A DNA stretch of 15,647 nucleotides from an uncultured Clostridia bacterium (GTDB lineage: Bacteria; Bacillota_A; Clostridia; Christensenellales; Borkfalkiaceae), in NCBI GenBank assembly GCA_934292955.1, contig CAKQXZ010000050.1:1-15647 (forward strand). The letters run 5' to 3'. The notes under the pieces were generated by a model that was not told where the DNA came from, searched no databases, and worked only from the letters and a program-made list of their open reading frames with translations. The first letter of the stretch is position 1, and every line of letters begins with the position of its first letter. Positions 14,615-15,647 of this stretch are shown one piece after another. A program made the position numbers and the translations under genes.

Positions 14615-15630
14615 AGGTTGTAACGTTTGGCGAGCTTATGTTAAGACTTGCGCCCGAAAACTATTTAAGATTTGTCCAGAGCGAAAAATACGAAGCCACA
14701 TTCGGCGGCGCTGAAGCAAACGTAGCCGTGAGTTTGGCTAATTACGGCGTGGACTGCGCGTTCGTAAGCAAACTTCCCGCGCACGAGATCGGTCAGGCGG
14801 CAGTCAACAGTTTAAGAAAATTCGGCGTGGATACGAGCAAAATCGTCCGCGGCGGTAACAGAGTGGGCATTTATTATTGCGAAAAAGGCGCGAGCCAACG
14901 CCCGAGTAAGGTTATTTACGACAGAGCAGGCTCGGCGATTGCAACGGCGAGCATAAACGACTTTGATTGGGATAAAAATTTCGACGGCGTTACCTGGTTT
15001 CACTTTACGGGTATAACCCCCGCTTTATCCGACGAATGCGCCGCGATAACTCTCGAAGCGTGCAAAAAAGCGAAAGAAAAAGGCATAACGATTTCGTGCG
15101 ATCTCAACTTCCGCAAAAAGTTGTGGAGCAAAGAAAAAGCGGGCGAAATTATGTCAAAAGTCTGCCTATATGTCGATTATTGTATCGCGAACGAAGAAGA
15201 CGCGAAAGACGTTTTCGGCATCGAAGCGGATAATACTGACATCAACACGGGCAAACTCGACAGGAACGGTTACATATCCGTTGCGAAAAAACTCACCGAA
15301 AAATTCAATTTCAAAGGCGTGGCGATTACTCTTCGCGAAAGCCTTTCCGCAAACGATAACAACTGGTCGGGTATGCTTTATACGAACGGCGAAGCGCATT
15401 TTTCCAAAAAATACGCGATGCATATCGTTGACCGTGTCGGCGGTGGCGACAGTTTCGGCGGCGGTTTGATTTATTCATTATTAAACAACTATGATTCTCA
15501 GCGCGCAATCGAATTTGCGGTTGCGGCAAGTTGCTTGAAACATTCTATCGAGGGCGATTACAATATGGTTTCGGTTTCCGAAGTGGAAGCCCTTGCAAAC
15601 GGCAACGCCTCCGGCAGAGTACAAAGATAA
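14611..15630 (+). CDS. kdgK: 2-keto-3-deoxygluconate kinase KdgK (PfkB family)
   Basis: KdgK phosphorylates KDG to KDPG, linking UxuA to Eda. The 339-residue protein has the PfkB fold: GELMLRLAPEN near the start (7-17), the sugar-binding glycine pair FGGAEAN (31-37), SCDLNFRKKLW (162-172) and the C-terminal PfkB signature DRVGGGDSFGGG (274-285), with catalytic base D280. The usual GAGD reads GGGD here. The N-terminal GGAxANVA and the early RLAP motif suit KDG kinases rather than ribokinases or fructokinases. It is co-translated with eda. Only 17 bases follow its stop in the window, so the operon may continue. Confidence 0.9.
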   Translation: MKVVTFGELMLRLAPENYLRFVQSEKYEATFGGAEANVAVSLANYGVDCAFVSKLPAHEIGQAAVNSLRKFGVDTSKIVRGGNRVGIYYCEKGASQRPSKVIYDRAGSAIATASINDFDWDKNFDGVTWFHFTGITPALSDECAAITLEACKKAKEKGITISCDLNFRKKLWSKEKAGEIMSKVCLYVDYCIANEEDAKDVFGIEADNTDINTGKLDRNGYISVAKKLTEKFNFKGVAITLRESLSANDNNWSGMLYTNGEAHFSKKYAMHIVDRVGGGDSFGGGLIYSLLNNYDSQRAIEFAVAASCLKHSIEGDYNMVSVSEVEALANGNASGRVQR

Positions 15631-15647
15631 GATTAAAGAAAACTTAA

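Overview
This is a carbohydrate-catabolism locus read entirely on the + strand, with no RNA genes, insertion sequences, CRISPR arrays or transporters visible. The moderate-to-low GC, strong AAGGAG-type ribosome binding sites, tight gene packing and Bacillus/Clostridia-like enzyme variants (HxH-type NagA, short UxuA, SDR-type UxuB) suggest a gut-type Bacillota (Clostridia). No marker gene is present, so the taxonomy is inference.

Layout. 1-99 is the end of an unidentified upstream gene. 100-407 is an intergenic stretch holding a long imperfect inverted repeat (275-375). 408-4196 is a GlcNAc module: GH20-like hexosaminidase, nagB and nagA, spaced by +1 and -4 bases. 4183-4331 looks like the decayed N-terminal remnant of an SGNH/GDSL hydrolase. 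4346-6728 is an overlapping pair: a Gfo/Idh/MocA oxidoreductase with an unusual cysteine cluster, and an Amidohydro_2 protein. 6729-6918 is a chain of hairpins. 6919-8784 encodes a DUF4838 glycosidase-like protein of unknown activity. 8785-9106 contains a probable promoter and an 18-bp operator-like palindrome. 9107-15630 is a six-gene operon: GH29 alpha-L-fucosidase, fucI, uxuA, uxuB (broken by one missing base), eda and kdgK.

How the genes work together. The enzymes suggest intracellular breakdown of imported oligosaccharides carrying GlcNAc, fucose and a uronic acid, as in mucin, glycosaminoglycan or other host or plant glycans. None of the glycosidase-like proteins has a visible signal peptide. 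NagA and NagB carry GlcNAc-6-P to fructose-6-P. UxuB, UxuA, KdgK and Eda carry fructuronate through mannonate, KDG and KDPG to pyruvate and glyceraldehyde-3-P. The expected uronate isomerase (UxaC) is absent, as are fuculokinase, fuculose-1-P aldolase and any GlcNAc kinase. FucI sits where UxaC might be expected.

The most interesting open questions are the function of the oxidoreductase-amidohydrolase pair (possibly sugar dehydrogenase plus lactonase feeding the UxuA-KdgK-Eda branch), the DUF4838 protein, and the fusion of fucose and uronate genes in one operon.
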